The notes under the pieces were generated by a model. The model saw only the letters and a list, made by a program, of their open reading frames with translations, was not told where the DNA came from and ran no database searches. The translations under genes and the position numbers were made by a program. From Asterias amurensis (lineage: Eukaryota; Echinodermata; Asteroidea; Forcipulatida; Asteriidae): a DNA stretch of 64,000 nucleotides. Shown one piece after another: positions 35,002 through 47,300 of the stretch (position 1 is its first letter; every line of letters begins with the position of its first letter). Location of the stretch: contig NC_092654.1 of assembly GCF_032118995.1 (NCBI RefSeq), positions 496,001 through 560,000 on the forward strand, read 5' to 3'.

Positions 35002-35724
35002 CTGTAAATGACAACAAGATTCATTAAATTGTTTGATTGATTATTGGTTGTAGAGAAGAAGAAAAGCAAGGATTCTTTTTAGTTAGTCTGCCTGACACAA
35101 ACATAAAAATGTTAAAAGAAAACGAAATTGAAGACCTTACCTTTGAGGAGATATCACAAGACTTGGAAGAGGCTGAAGATTTGGAAGAATCATGAGTCGT
35201 TGACTTTGAGGTGTAAGGATTCCAAGGTTGGTTCCGCTTTCCCTGACCAATCTTATCCTCCTTCTCAAGAGGTTTAATATGAGCAGCTGCAACCATGTCC
35301 CTGGAAATCAATGGGTACAGCAAAAAGGATGTTTAATCTACAAAAAAGGGATTGCAGTTTCAGTGAGAGTGACATTGGTTCCAAACTGTTTTAAAGTATT
35401 GTTTCATTTCCACATGAAAGATTACAGATATGTTTTAGCAGGGGAAACTTAATATGTTTTAGGGCTGGAAAAAAAAACTTGGGAAAACGATTTCACCTCG
35501 ATCCAATATACACATTTTGGTTATTCTGAATGAGCTCGAGTGGAAATAGACAGCGTCCAGTCATTTCAATCTCACCTGAATTGCTCATATGACTCAACCT
35601 TCTGGCCAACAGCCCGCATTTTGGCGTCATTCTCACGCCAGTACCGTGCATCCTTCTCTACAGCTTGTGAGAGTTCCTGCTCTAGTTTACTGAAATCTAT
35701 CCAATCCTCTTTCAAGTTTGCCAT
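34519..35724 (-). CDS. CCDC103: CCDC103 / DNAAF19-like dynein-arm assembly factor, 263 aa, 3 exons
   Basis: Exons on the minus strand are 35724-35576, 35300-35141 and 35001-34519, with GT donors (GTGAGA, GTAAGG) and CAG acceptors. The start at 35722-35724 gives MANLKEDWIDFSKLEQEL; human CCDC103 (242 aa) has a similar N-terminal helix (INFKALEKELQAAL, KLRAVEQRVASYEEF). Residues 37-49 here read MRAVGQKVESYEQ. The middle keeps HIKPLEKEDKIG, like HLKPLERKDKMG in human. Residues about 115-215 form an RPAP3_C-like helical domain (FSRDWKQIYKTT, CGLLGEILTIMNE), also found in RPAP3 and SPAG1. The tail is acidic. CCDC103 binds axonemes and is needed for outer dynein arm attachment in motile cilia. The gene lies between two nuclear receptors, head-to-head with the NR1D-like gene, with about 1.3 kb between its start codon and that gene's putative first exon. 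A minus-strand AATAAA lies about 200 bp past the stop. Confidence 0.9.
35141..35300 (-). CDS. CCDC103: CCDC103 exon 2
   Basis: Acceptor TTTCCAG, donor GTAAGG. Encodes DMVAAAHIKPLEKEDK, then a Ser/Lys-rich linker. 160 bp; phases fit both neighbours. Confidence 0.9.
35576..35724 (-). CDS. CCDC103: CCDC103 exon 1 (N-terminal helix)
   Basis: ATG to donor GTGAGA. The coiled-coil-prone helix ends in SYEQF plus two bases, joining to exon 2 as an Arg codon. Confidence 0.9.
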
Positions 35725-36789
35725 GATGGACGTAGGCTTTGATTGATGGGCGGGATTCGATGAATGTTTTTTACTTCTGCATCACTTTAGCTTATTATGA
35801 TATTATTATCTGTTGATAAAAATGATACGTGACTGTATGTTTTTGTAATGTTACTTTCTGCACAATCAACAAATACACTTTTAGTTTTAATATCACTGCT
35901 GTATTCGACAGTGTTTCTTTTGAGTACTAAAACTGGGTTAAATTCAAAGGTACCGTTACAAACAGCGCTGGAACGAGCTGGTTTAAACGTAAATAAAGCC
36001 ATAAATGGTTTACATTTCTGTTTACTTCTAATCTTGTAAAATCTAAAAACAAAAAAGGGAATTAATAAGACGGAGTTTTCCGGCAAGAATTGAAAAAACT
36101 GGCCTTCTTAGAGAGTTAATAGAAACCACATGTAAATGATGTTCATCATTCCTACAATTTACACTTCAAATGTGGCAATCTAATAAGTCAAAACTTACTG
36201 TTCATCAGAAACAAAACGCTAATGACACCCAAGCAACCGACAACAACACAACTCAGCGGCCATTTTGTAGTTTCAATAATTTTGCATACCGCCCTCTCTT
36301 GGAGTCAATTATTCCTGATCCTCTAGATAACTTCGGAAGATTTTGCCAAAAAGAAGGCGCTGTTACACATGATCAAACATCAATTCTACGCAAAATTTGC
36401 CGTAGGGATGGGGTAGAGGACACTGCAAAACACTCCCCAGGTAAATTTTACTTCATTTTAATAACTTTTTGGGGACAAAAAAAACAACAAATTTGGGGGT
36501 AATAATTCAGAAACAATTTTGTTGAACTTTTGACAGCTCATTGACATTGTGGCGACACCAACTCCAAAGACAATTTCAGACAAAAATCATCACAAATTCG
36601 AATTTAGTTTACAGTACTCTTGTCTGTGCCCTCGTTGTATTGTATTCTTGGGACGAGTTGCAATCGTAGAGTTTAAACAACATCCCTGGAATAAACTGAT
36701 AGTGATAGCCATAAATTAATTGTTTTGGGATAACAACTTTTGGAATAGCGCCCTCTTTTAATACAATCAAATTATAGAAATCATTCTAG

Positions 36790-37246
36790 AATCTGATTGG
36801 GTCACTGAGTTGAAAGCTCTACGTACTTGACCTACTTCTCACCCGCACATGGTGCATAAAGCACACGGCGTACAGTGCTACACAATGGCTGAGCGATGTC
36901 TGTTATTAAGCTAAGCCGTCAGAGAGGTCAGTGTGAACTTGCAATCTCGTTTCTTGGGATCAGACCCGAAGTAGGTCAGTGTGTCACTGTTTTTCTTTTA
37001 CGTTCCATTTTTGGAAATGAATGAAGAAACGCTGCTCGTCAAAAAACTTCATGCTATAGTTGGTGATTCAGTAGCCAAATAATCACAACTATAGTGTCAC
37101 AAAGCTTGCTAGATAACAAATGCAACTTTGACTCTGTCTTTGTTTTGGAAAGGCAACTATTTTCAGAGGCCTTTTTTTCGTACAGCTGGTCGCCGTGTGT
37201 GGAGTATCGGCCGGGTACAGTGCAGTCCTATCTCTGTGGCCGTGTG
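36790..37246 (+). promoter_or_regulatory. Putative promoter and 5' UTR exon of the NR1D-like gene
   Basis: This stretch is less AT-rich than its surroundings. It contains GGTCA half-sites at 36799-36804, 36828-36838 (minus), 36925-36930 and 36968-36978. It ends at a strong donor, GTGAGT at 37247, with no downstream ATG ORF of note, so 37000-37246 may be a non-coding first exon spliced to 38273. It lies between CCDC103 (minus) and NR1D (plus), so it may be bidirectional. The transcription start cannot be seen. Confidence 0.4.
36828..36978. promoter_or_regulatory. Pair of RORE/RevRE sites in the NR1D upstream region
   Basis: GAAGTAGGTCA on the minus strand at 36828-36838 and the identical 11-mer on the plus strand at 36968-36978. 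A bare AGGTCA lies between them at 36925-36930. The plus copies share the longer AGGTCAGTGTG. Mammalian Rev-erb alpha represses itself through such sites in its own promoter. Confidence 0.45.
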
Positions 37247-37551
37247 GTGAGTGTACATGTTTACTGTAGTAAAACAATTTTACCGTGTTGGTTTACCTCC
37301 ATTGTTGTGATAGCAGCCTTGTCACGAGTGGCCACTATCGTTTTAAGACTAATCTTTTTTAATTATAGCTCAGTTTATTTTTTCCATTTATCTGTTTAAT
37401 GTTTATTCAATTGACAACATTGTGCACAGGTAGTTAAAAAGTAAATAATCCTGTGTTTTGTGTTGGGTGTAACTCGCTGTTGGAGTGTTGGAGGCACCTG
37501 GGACGGGTTGAGAGGAAAATTAAACCAGATTAAAAACTAAAGCTAATAATA

Positions 37552-37987
37552 TGTGACCCGCTCTGTGAAAATGAGTCGGATGTAGGCAATTTCTGGAATT
37601 GAGTTATATGCATGGCTGGAAAGAACACATCAGCAGCAGTAATTTGGTATGTGTCTAAGCTTTGGGGTGTATCGCGTTGCTGAGTTACTCCCGTTTGAAA
37701 TTAGCCACTACACCATTTTTTGTGAAAAATGAATTACAATTTTACGAGTAAAATGATATTTTAAACTACCATTGTGTGGAAAAGGATACAAATTAGACAT
37801 TAGTTTGATCACAAAATTGTTGTATTCATAGCTTTATTGCCTAAAAGTAAGTGTTCTAAAGGTTAACCATGCAACTAAAGATGTTTTTTTTTTTTTTTTT
37901 TTTTTTTTTACACTTTCCGCATTAAACTATCCATAACTTAATATTGCATTGGGCGACATGTGACTCATTTTCACAGAGTGGGTCACA
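37552..37987. mobile_element. MITE with 26-bp terminal inverted repeats
   Basis: Ends TGTGACCCGCTCTGTGAAAA and the complement of TGTGACCCACTCTGTGAAAA, each continuing TGAGTC; one mismatch. Contains a 27-bp-class poly-T. Lies between the putative 5' UTR exon and the first coding exon of NR1D. Confidence 0.8.
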
Positions 37988-38315
37988 TGCTATGGACATT
38001 CTCTCACAGGGAGATTGTATTACTTTGAAAAGTTGGTGGACATTTTCTGAAAGACTCAGCTAAGGCCTGAGATTCCATTTTGGAATTGTCATGCCCATTT
38101 TTATTTGAAAAAGGGTGTTTCCATTGGAAAAAGGAGACAGAGACTGTGGCCTCTGTGGCTGCTTTGGAAAAACAGTAGAACTTTATAATTTCTAAATGAA
38201 ATGTTATTTTTGTGCATCCATGCAGTTAATATAATAACACTTCTGAACAAGAGACCGGTTCCTTTGAGACAGAGCAACCAAAGCAAACCTGGCAGGTCAG
38301 GAGACCAGATGCAAA

Positions 38316-38358
38316 ATGGAATGGGAAGTACGAGATCGTGTTGGATCAGGTGCTTTGG
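38316..38358 (+). CDS. NR1D: NR1D first coding exon (14 codons plus one base)
   Basis: ATG in good context (A at -3, G at +4) opens [14 protein letters not shown]. The exon ends one base into the next codon at donor GTGAGT, exactly the phase that exon 45573 needs, which restores an Asp codon. A possible acceptor, GAGACAG, ends at 38272. The choice rests on phase and Kozak context only. A fallback start is the in-frame ATG at 45585 in the next exon. Confidence 0.55.
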
Positions 38359-41300
38359 GTGAGTCAGGATTTTGTATTCCTAGAACATTTTGAAAACCAC
38401 AGATTTGGCTTGTACTCTAGTTTTAGGCTAAGTCAGTGAAACCACAGCTCCGACTTGTTGTAAGCTTTTTTAGTTTCGGACCTTTTTGATAGTATTTATT
38501 TTCCTTATTTCTTGCTTTTATATTGTTTTTTTCCATTAATGTTCTGTCTTGTGCTATTGTAACTTGGTGTGTTTGTATTGGTCAAATAAATAGTACAAAT
38601 AATAATAATAACAACTCATGCCTGTTTTCCTACTTCCATGGTTTACATAATGAGGTTGTAACTGAGCATTTTGGCCATAAGGCCTACTTCTGTGCTACTT
38701 GAAATTCATGTTCCTAAATTCTAAGGTGTAAATTCTGTTGGACTGTTCACTTCCCCACTTTGCCAAGTTTCCTTTCTGTTTCTCATGTCTATAGAGCTGA
38801 TCATATTATTAACCACAAAATACATAGGTTTAGCATTAAAGAATGTCTAGTTTTATTTATTATTTTATTACTTTGTAAAGGTGCATTCTCCAGCGTCATG
38901 GCATTGTCTGATATTTAACAAATAATCATATTCAGTTGTGATTTAAGTCCAGGAAGATATCATGTGCAAAAAGCTTTTCACTCTCTTATACTGACGTCAT
39001 CCATTTCCCCTTTTAAATGTTGTTGTTTTCTTCTCCATGTTTGACCTTTTCAAAACATTAATGGGAATGGATAATGGAACAGCATTTATTAGTCAATCCA
39101 GTAGGAATGTAAAGCGAAGCTGTATCTCTCCAACATATTGTTGGTGCTCAAATATAATTTTGCCCGGTCTTTTTATTTTGTACTCTTTTTAACAATTATA
39201 AAGCAGTGCATAGTAGAGTTATTTCTTAGGGGGTATTTGTCATTTTATAATCAGTGAGATTGTAGATTTAAGCTAAAATTATACTTGGATTGATATTACC
39301 CATCCTGTTGTTTTGTTTTTAAGTCATAATTTTGTAATTTCTTTGTACGAATTGTTTGAATAAATATTGTACTTTTTTCTATGCATAAAACAGACCTCAA
39401 AGAGCATCCAGTCAGTCTATTGAATGAATGCCATTCAAAACAACCTATCATGTTTATTTAACCCCTTTTCCTGTTATATGAAGATCTTCGGTTACTGGGT
39501 GAATCAAGTAACTTCCAATAATATTTAAACTCCCGGCCCGTGAATAAAACCATGATGGATGCACAGGATGTAGAATAATAATTTGCGACCTTTTTCTGAG
39601 CTGCGATCTTTTACAGAGCTGTGACCTATTTCTGAGTTGTGACCTTTTACTGAGTGTAAGGTATACATGTACTTTGATGAGTTACACAGAATAAGAAGGT
39701 AGTGCAAATCATCCATGTATCTATGGTTTAGCAACAAATTACCACTTTACTCTTTTTGAAGTATCGTTTAATGGTAATGTGTAATGAAGGGGATGTACAA
39801 CAGGGCTTTCAATGCTCTCTGAACCACTGGCTTAAGTTCATGTGTGTTTTTAACTTTAAAGTGCGCGATTTCTGTTTCCTCCATGTTAAAGCAAACTATT
39901 TACAGGTCTATTGACCCAGTAAACCTCTGGAGAAGAAAAAAAGACAACAAAAGTTGGATAAGAACTAGACAGCAGAACTTGTTCAGTAGCCTAATTGGCA
40001 ATATTGACTGGACTCTGGCCAGACCATTTGTTACTCTAGTAGCCCTGAGTGCCCCTGAATGGTCTACTGATTTCTCTTGTCTTAAATTCAGACAATTAAG
40101 ACTAAATTCAAGAATTTAGTTGTTGAAGACCATCAAATAACAATTACTTTAAGATTTTTTGATGCCGTTCATGTAACCAAGCTCTTACAAATACTTCATT
40201 TATTTACGCTAATGTCTAGTTTTAGATGGACTTTTTATCAACTCTCATTGTGTGAACAACTCTTCTTATCTTATTAGTCTCCCCTAATTATAATTTCAAA
40301 AGAGAAATTAATCCCCAATGTATTGTTCAAACATTCTGGGTCAAGTCATTATTTTAGTCCATTGATCATCTTCTCTGAGCCTGTTTACAGAAAGGTGGGT
40401 CCCAAGATAGATTGGTAAATTCTCTGGTTAAATATTAATCGTTAATGACGTTATTCTATCAATGCTCTTTGTCAAAGGAGTGTCTAACCCTGTGCCATCA
40501 TGTCACACATGACACGGTTTCGGCAACCTCTGCCATCCAGGATGCCCTAGAAAAATGTGACCTGTTAATGTGTACAGCCCATGCTGTAGGCATGCTGTAG
40601 GTACTGTCTTGGTCCAGTAGGCCATTTGCAAGTTCAATTTAAATATTATTTGGTGTGATTACATGTAGCCCTACTTCTTGGTCACAGGTGAATGTTCATT
40701 GATTAATCCAGTCCTGATAAGGTGTGGCAGTTGTTCTTCAAATGGCACAACTAAGAGGGAAATGTAAACTTTTACTGCAACATTTAAGAGGGCACTAAGG
40801 CAATAGCAGGGGGCATTTGGGCAGTTGCTCCGATGATGCCCCTATGAAGCTCAGGCATGTTACTTTCTCAAGTATAATGTAGTAATATAGTGTAGGACTA
40901 CTCTGCTTGGTTCACACGTTGATACACTTGAAATTACAACATCATTTTATAAGTGCACTCACAAGATATTTTTTACATTTAACATTTTTGTAGAGCTGTG
41001 AGTCAAAGCACTCCAATGGAGCACTTTCCCTTTTAATAAGGAAGGGTTGTTCCAAGAAATTTTGGGTTAGGCATTGCTTTCAACCGCAATTGATGACCAA
41101 CTTAATTTTTGACAGGTGAAAGTACTGTACAAGTTTGTTCACTGGGTGGCAACAAAACAATTGAATTAGTTCAAATATCACTTGGATATGCTACTGTCCA
41201 ACCCTATCATCATGGGGCTTGACTCCCGTGGAGGAAATTTGTAATATTAGTGAAGTGTTTATGAAGTGAAATTAAAACACAGGAAGAAATGCCGATGGTC

Positions 41301-44300
41301 AGAAATAACATCATGAAGTAAAATTAGCTGTACTGTATGACTTCAACATGACTATTTGGAATAATTATGGTATGGAATAAATTTGTTATTTTTGCTCTTT
41401 TGAATTTATTTTATTAAGTACATTTCTGTAGGGGATACAAATTTAACAGACTTTGTTTGTTTGTTTGTAGGTCTTTTGTTCAGTAATGGCTGTTTTTCCT
41501 CATGTAGGCGCCACACTGCCACAACAGCACAACCCATGCACTAAGGGGGGTCTCATCCCAACGAGTCATATTATTTCTGAGAAATGTAAATTACCTCTTT
41601 GACCTCAAATCTAATCCATTGTGGTCTACGTGGACTTGTAACCTGTGTGGGGTTTTATTGAGTTCATATTTAATAGAGTGTATGGGTTGAACCACGGTTG
41701 AATATTAGTAAAGGAATTGTTAATACCACAAGTGAATAATGAAAAAAAAATTAATGCAGGCATGCAAGATGAAAGTTGCAGGTCTGTTTGAAGAAGTTGT
41801 TTTAATTAATCAAGAAAAACTAATTTGGGGAGCTATCACATTCTTTGGAATCCACAGCTCTTCCTGCGTCTCTAAATAACTAAAACAAAACATTTTATTA
41901 AGTATTTTGGCATTCAGTAATTTGTTTCCATGTCGAATAACCATAGAATTACTAAATATATATAAAAAAATCGTTGTCAACCCCAAATCATATAAAAATT
42001 ACTCAGTCAGTTGCCTTTTGTAGTTTATAATTTGAAGGAAAAAAAAATTTGTGCGACCAGAAAATGTTCGCTTCTTTCATGTTTGTCTGGGAAAATATCT
42101 ATAATTCAATGGAAAAATCCTGAAGCGATTAAATGCATTATTGTACCACAACCATTTTTTTGTTGTGCCTTATTTCAGTCAGATTTACCAACATAGTTGA
42201 AAACACACTTTTTATTACAGTATTTTTTTGTCACGCCTTTACCACACAAATAGAAAATAAGCCTTATTGTGAGCCAGAGGCTACATCAACAGCTGTCTGC
42301 TTTGCTAACCATTTCTAAATTTATACAAATAAAATACAACAGATTACATCAAAATAGGCAATTATTTCCAATAACAGAACTTCTCTGCCTTTTTTTAGTT
42401 CTGTTCGGTCTGTGAACTTTTAACAATAGTCGCAGGTTTCCCACGCTTCTCTTTAAACCAGTACCGGGTCAGGGACTCCATGTTCTTTGTGACTCTTCCT
42501 GTTTAGTTGTCAAAATAACATATTTAGCTTTGGGAAAATCCAACACTGTGTTAATAAGTGGAATCAGAGTTGAGGAAATGGTTGTAAGAGGAGGATGTGT
42601 GGATCCATTTCATGCACCGTTGACTTTCATTAGGAATTGTGCGGCTGGGTTTTTTAAAAAAGACATTTAATTTAAGGTTTGGTCCTGGACTGGGCCAAAT
42701 TTCAAGGCTCTGCTCACCGCAGAGGTCTGGCTAGTTTTCTTTGATTGCTGTGGAAGACAAGAATGCTTACAAGTTGACATTCTTCATAACATGCTTCATT
42801 CATGTAGTTCCCCTTTAAAACCAACAAATGACCTTTTACTTTCCAGTTCACTCCCCTGACCTACTTTCTGTTATCTGAATAATAATAACCCATAAATGAA
42901 AATACACAGTCATATCATTCCATCATACTTTCAAACCAAACCATGTAGTTGAATCTCTTATACCTGGAAGGGCGGGGGATCCCTGATCATAAAAAACCCT
43001 AACAGAAAAGAAAAACTAAATGTGTTACTTGAATCATTGATCTCGACACATTCATTACTTACTGTGTGAAATGTAATGTATGCTACATGCCAATATTATC
43101 AGACATCATATTCAGCACTGATCATATTACAGGTTACTCAGTACTCTCATGTCTGGCCAGAAAACCGCAAAGAACCAATTCCTACTTTTCTAGAATGTTG
43201 TTTTGTAATTCCTCATTGTAATAGGAGCATTTTCAGTTTCTAGAAAATGTGATTTTATTTGTCTGTCACTAGCAGTGAGTTCACATTGGTTTTTTTTTTT
43301 TTGGCAGTAGAGTTCAGCGTGCCAGGCAACTTCCCGATAGGAAAGTCTGGAACGTTATATCCTTCTTCCCATGTGGTTTAAATATTAACATGAAGTTCAG
43401 GTGAACTCATCACAACCAGGGATTTGTGGGTCAAAGTTTTATCTAAATGAAGGACATAATTATTGAAAGTAGGCAAGTACTATAGTGTGTAAATGTTTCA
43501 AGTTGAACCAGATGGTTTGTTGGCTATGACTGCACAGCTGAACTATTTGTTTTGCTGATTTGTTTTACAGGAATGGTCTGTGTTTGAGTTGGTGTGCATG
43601 AGGTTAAATGAAGAACACAAGTATAAATGTGTTCTGTTTTATGATGTCAAGTTTTCTGTAAATAGCAAGTAATATTAGGGTTCCCTTTATACCTAGCGAC
43701 TGGCAAGGTATAAAATTACAAAGAACGGTTTTACAAAATTTAGTATAAATTGTTATTGTTTTTATGACAATTAAGGTATGAGTCCTGTGGCATACTGTTG
43801 TGTATTTTTGTGTTAAACAATCTAACTTAATTAAATTGAAAAAATAGTTAATGGCCAGACGTTTCGACCCTAGCAGAGGCTCTCAAAGGCTAAAACTAAT
43901 TAAATTTAATAAATAGTGGGTAAGGACTTTTGTTTAAATGTGGTATGAAACATGCTCAGGCGAAATTTATAATTAAAATCCTGTGAACATCATGCATTAA
44001 ATTGCCATAAATTTGGTTCTAGTATATTAAGGTCACTTGTGGTTAATGCCACACTGAGACCAGCTCTGTTATTTTGGTCAGTCCCTCCACTGAGTGTAGC
44101 CTAAGGGTACTGACCATCAATGGCCCGAGACAATGGGTCAAGGCTCTAGAACACCTAGCCTGTAAATCAAACTGATAGAATTTGCGGACAATGGACAATT
44201 AGATTTGCTCCAGGATTTATGGCTCAAATATTTTATAATTAAACTTTATAGACAAAATGTGGGTCACCATCATGTCAGTTGTAATGCTCCATTACCATGG

Positions 44301-47300
44301 AGGTGTGCTGGTTGTATTTGGAGCTGAATATTTCATGACCAAAATGGCTGAATATTTCAAATCGTTGTCTTCCTGTTCTTCCAGTACTTTCACATAATCA
44401 TGCCTGTTATTTGCCAGAACTTTTTCCTGATTCTTCTGAGGATCTTTTAGGAAATGTGTCAGAGTGTCAGAGAGGGTTTTGTAAACAGGTCAGTTGGGTG
44501 ATGATTTTGTAGAGGAAATCAATCGCAGAATTAAGGGAACACTACAGATTGGTGGCAGCAGACTATACCAATTAATTCCACAAATACATTGTTCTCAGAA
44601 ATTCACTAGGAAAGCCACCAACTGTTTCAAAGTCTCCCATTGTGCATGCATTATATCATTTTATATTATATTTTCCTTTTGTCTGAGAGAGAGAGAGAGA
44701 GAGAAAGAGAAGAAAAGGGGAATATCCTGTTGATATCTAGGATTGAACTTTGTACATTAATCCAAGTACGTACTTATCAGAGCCATGCAGCTTAAGCTCA
44801 TATCCTCTGGAGAGACAAGAAAAACAGGGTCAAGATCTCCCTCTCTCCAGAAAAAAACAAGGTCAAAGGTCACACGTCATTCACAACTACTTTGTTATTG
44901 TTCTTGGAGTACAGTAATCATGTATTGTATTACCTTTAAAAGATTTCCAATCCTATAATTGATTTTTAAGATGTATTTTTGAACTGCCATTTGAACAACT
45001 TGCACTTGTGATGAGTCACTGGATAAGGATAATGATATGGATTTACAGTTTATGCTTTTTTTAAAGTGGATCAAAGTTGATAAGTCTGGGTCAGTAATTA
45101 AATGGGTCACTGCTGGTGGTGGTCAGAAGCTAGGCATGGAGGCCGGATGTACTTGCACAATAGAACAATGGTTTTTTGGTAATATCGGTCAAGGATTGGG
45201 GGAATGGTGTAAGGCGGTCACTTGTTCGTAGTGTGGGGAAATAGAAAAGGGGCAGTGATCATTTTGCTAATGGTCAAAAACACAATTTGTTTTGGCCTGG
45301 AAGATTAAGCTTTTCCATCTGACACAGTGTTAGCTTTTCGAAAACTGACCCTCAGATCTCAAATCTTAATAAAAACATCAACGATGTATCAAACATCGAA
45401 GACTCCCAACAAACAAAATAATTGTAACAACCTTTTGGACGAGTTTTAATTGACATCGGTACATAATTAAAGGAAAGAAATATAGTTTTAATTTTTAAGA
45501 TTTCCACACACCTTTATTTTTTCAAAGGGATTTCTTTATGTCACTTTTAATGACTTTGTTTTTATATTTCAGATTTTGATATCGACATGAACATTTTGTG
45601 TCAGATTTGCTGTGATAGGGCTTCAGGGTTCCACTATGGGGTACATTCCTGTGAAGGCTGCAAGGTATGACTGGTAGACAAACAAACAGATAAACACCCA
45701 CATGTTTAGTAGAGCAACATTTTGGGCTTTCTCCAAGGTGCAGTTCCTATGAGGAAAAAAAAACCCAACAATGTCTATCCTTGAATTTTGGCACAGCAAT
45801 TTTCAGAAGCCATTCAACTTGTAACTGCCGTAAAGCCAGGGATCACACCGAAGTGTACATAATGTAACTTAATTTTGTTGCAATAAAACATAAATTCATC
45901 CTAGTAGTAGTTCAGGGTTATTATTAAAAACCAAAATATCAAGTTTATCATTATTTTCAAGCTAAGACTCGTTCTTAATGTTTATTTCTTTGTTGTTTGT
46001 TTATTGTAGGGTTTCTTCCGAAGGACTGTGCAGCAGAATTTGACATACCGACCCTGTCTCAACAATGAACAATGTGAAATCAAACGCAGCAGTCGGAACC
46101 AGTGTCAATCCTGCCGCCTGAAAAAGTGCAATGACATCGGAATGTCTAGAAACGGTAAATCAGGCAACCTCTGACCCCTGTCATGGCTACAAAGTTTAAG
46201 TGTGTCCCTTTCATAAGCATTAATTTCTACTGCGCAAATAAATGAGGCACATGCTAGTGTTGATAATGACAGGTTTTTGTTATTGAGACCAGCATGCACC
46301 TCATTTCACATCAAATCTGACGTAGAAATTGTATTTGTGAAAATACAGCCCAGTTTCATCTAGCTGTTATAAGCAGAAAAGTAGCTAAGCACAACATATG
46401 TTTTCTTACAAGATTAAGGTAACTAGAGCAAATACTATATTGAATTTGACTTGGTTACTACTGGATTTTGCCTATCAAAAGAACATTATGCACAATTCTG
46501 CTGAAGCAGCTGATAGACCACTAGGGTAAACAGTTAATTCAAAAACATTTATATATCAATTATCCTGCGCTTACACTCTAAAGAATCACTTGGTGGTTGT
46601 CAGGATTGTGATCAAAAGTGACTTTAATTTACCATTGACCTTTATTCTTACAGCTGTTCGCTTTGGTAGAATGTCCAAGAAAGAGAAAGACAAGCTCTTA
46701 GCCGCTAAGCAGCAGGTTGTGAGACGGACGGACCTTGTTACTCTGGAACCACTGGACCTTAGACAATCAACCAGTCAAGAGACAACGGACAAATCAACTT
46801 CCAAGACAGACACCCTCTCGCACAAACTGAAAACACCAAATGGGAAACTGGCAAACTCAAGTGCAATAAGGGGCTCGTCACGAGGTGGAAAGAAACAGAA
46901 GAATCTAACTCCAGAGGGCGCTATTGATATCACTCGACAAAAGGGTTCTGAGACCAAAGCAGTGCTTGGTCTTACTGCATCGGCCACAGCGCACAGGAAC
47001 CATCCTTATATAATGACCAATCCACAGTATTTATCTGCAGCCAACCGCCTTCGATATCTTGCTTCTATACCACGCTGTGAAACATCTGAAATTCCATCAG
47101 GTGTTCTCTTGATCGGCAATCCTGCTCAAAGTCAATCGAGAGAATGTGAACCTACTCCAACGCAGACTGCAGTTGATCAGAGAACAGAATCTGAATACAG
47201 ACAGAACAAATCGTCTCTTTCCGCAAGTGAAAAGAGAAAACTTTCTGAAATGCAAATCACTCCTGTCAAAGCGCAGGGGAAAATATCTCAGGGTTCCTGC

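Larger units (their letters stand above)
38359..45572 (+). other. NR1D intron 1 (7.2 kb)
   Basis: No further exon seen. Holds three RORE-type sites and one perfect DR1 listed separately, a GA microsatellite (about 44687-44705) and several unremarkable AT-rich stretches. Confidence 0.6.

Noticed and set aside
36170-36502. 110-codon ORF between CCDC103 and NR1D
   Set aside because: No domain, no conserved look, and its start lies in AT-rich DNA; probably chance.
37094-37399. ORF over the putative NR1D first exon
   Set aside because: It begins at a GTG, not an ATG, and crosses a strong donor at 37247; more likely untranslated.
45585-45587. ATG in the zinc-finger exon as the NR1D start
   Set aside because: It would leave only three residues before the first zinc Cys. 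Kept as a fallback, but the 38316 start fits phase and context better.
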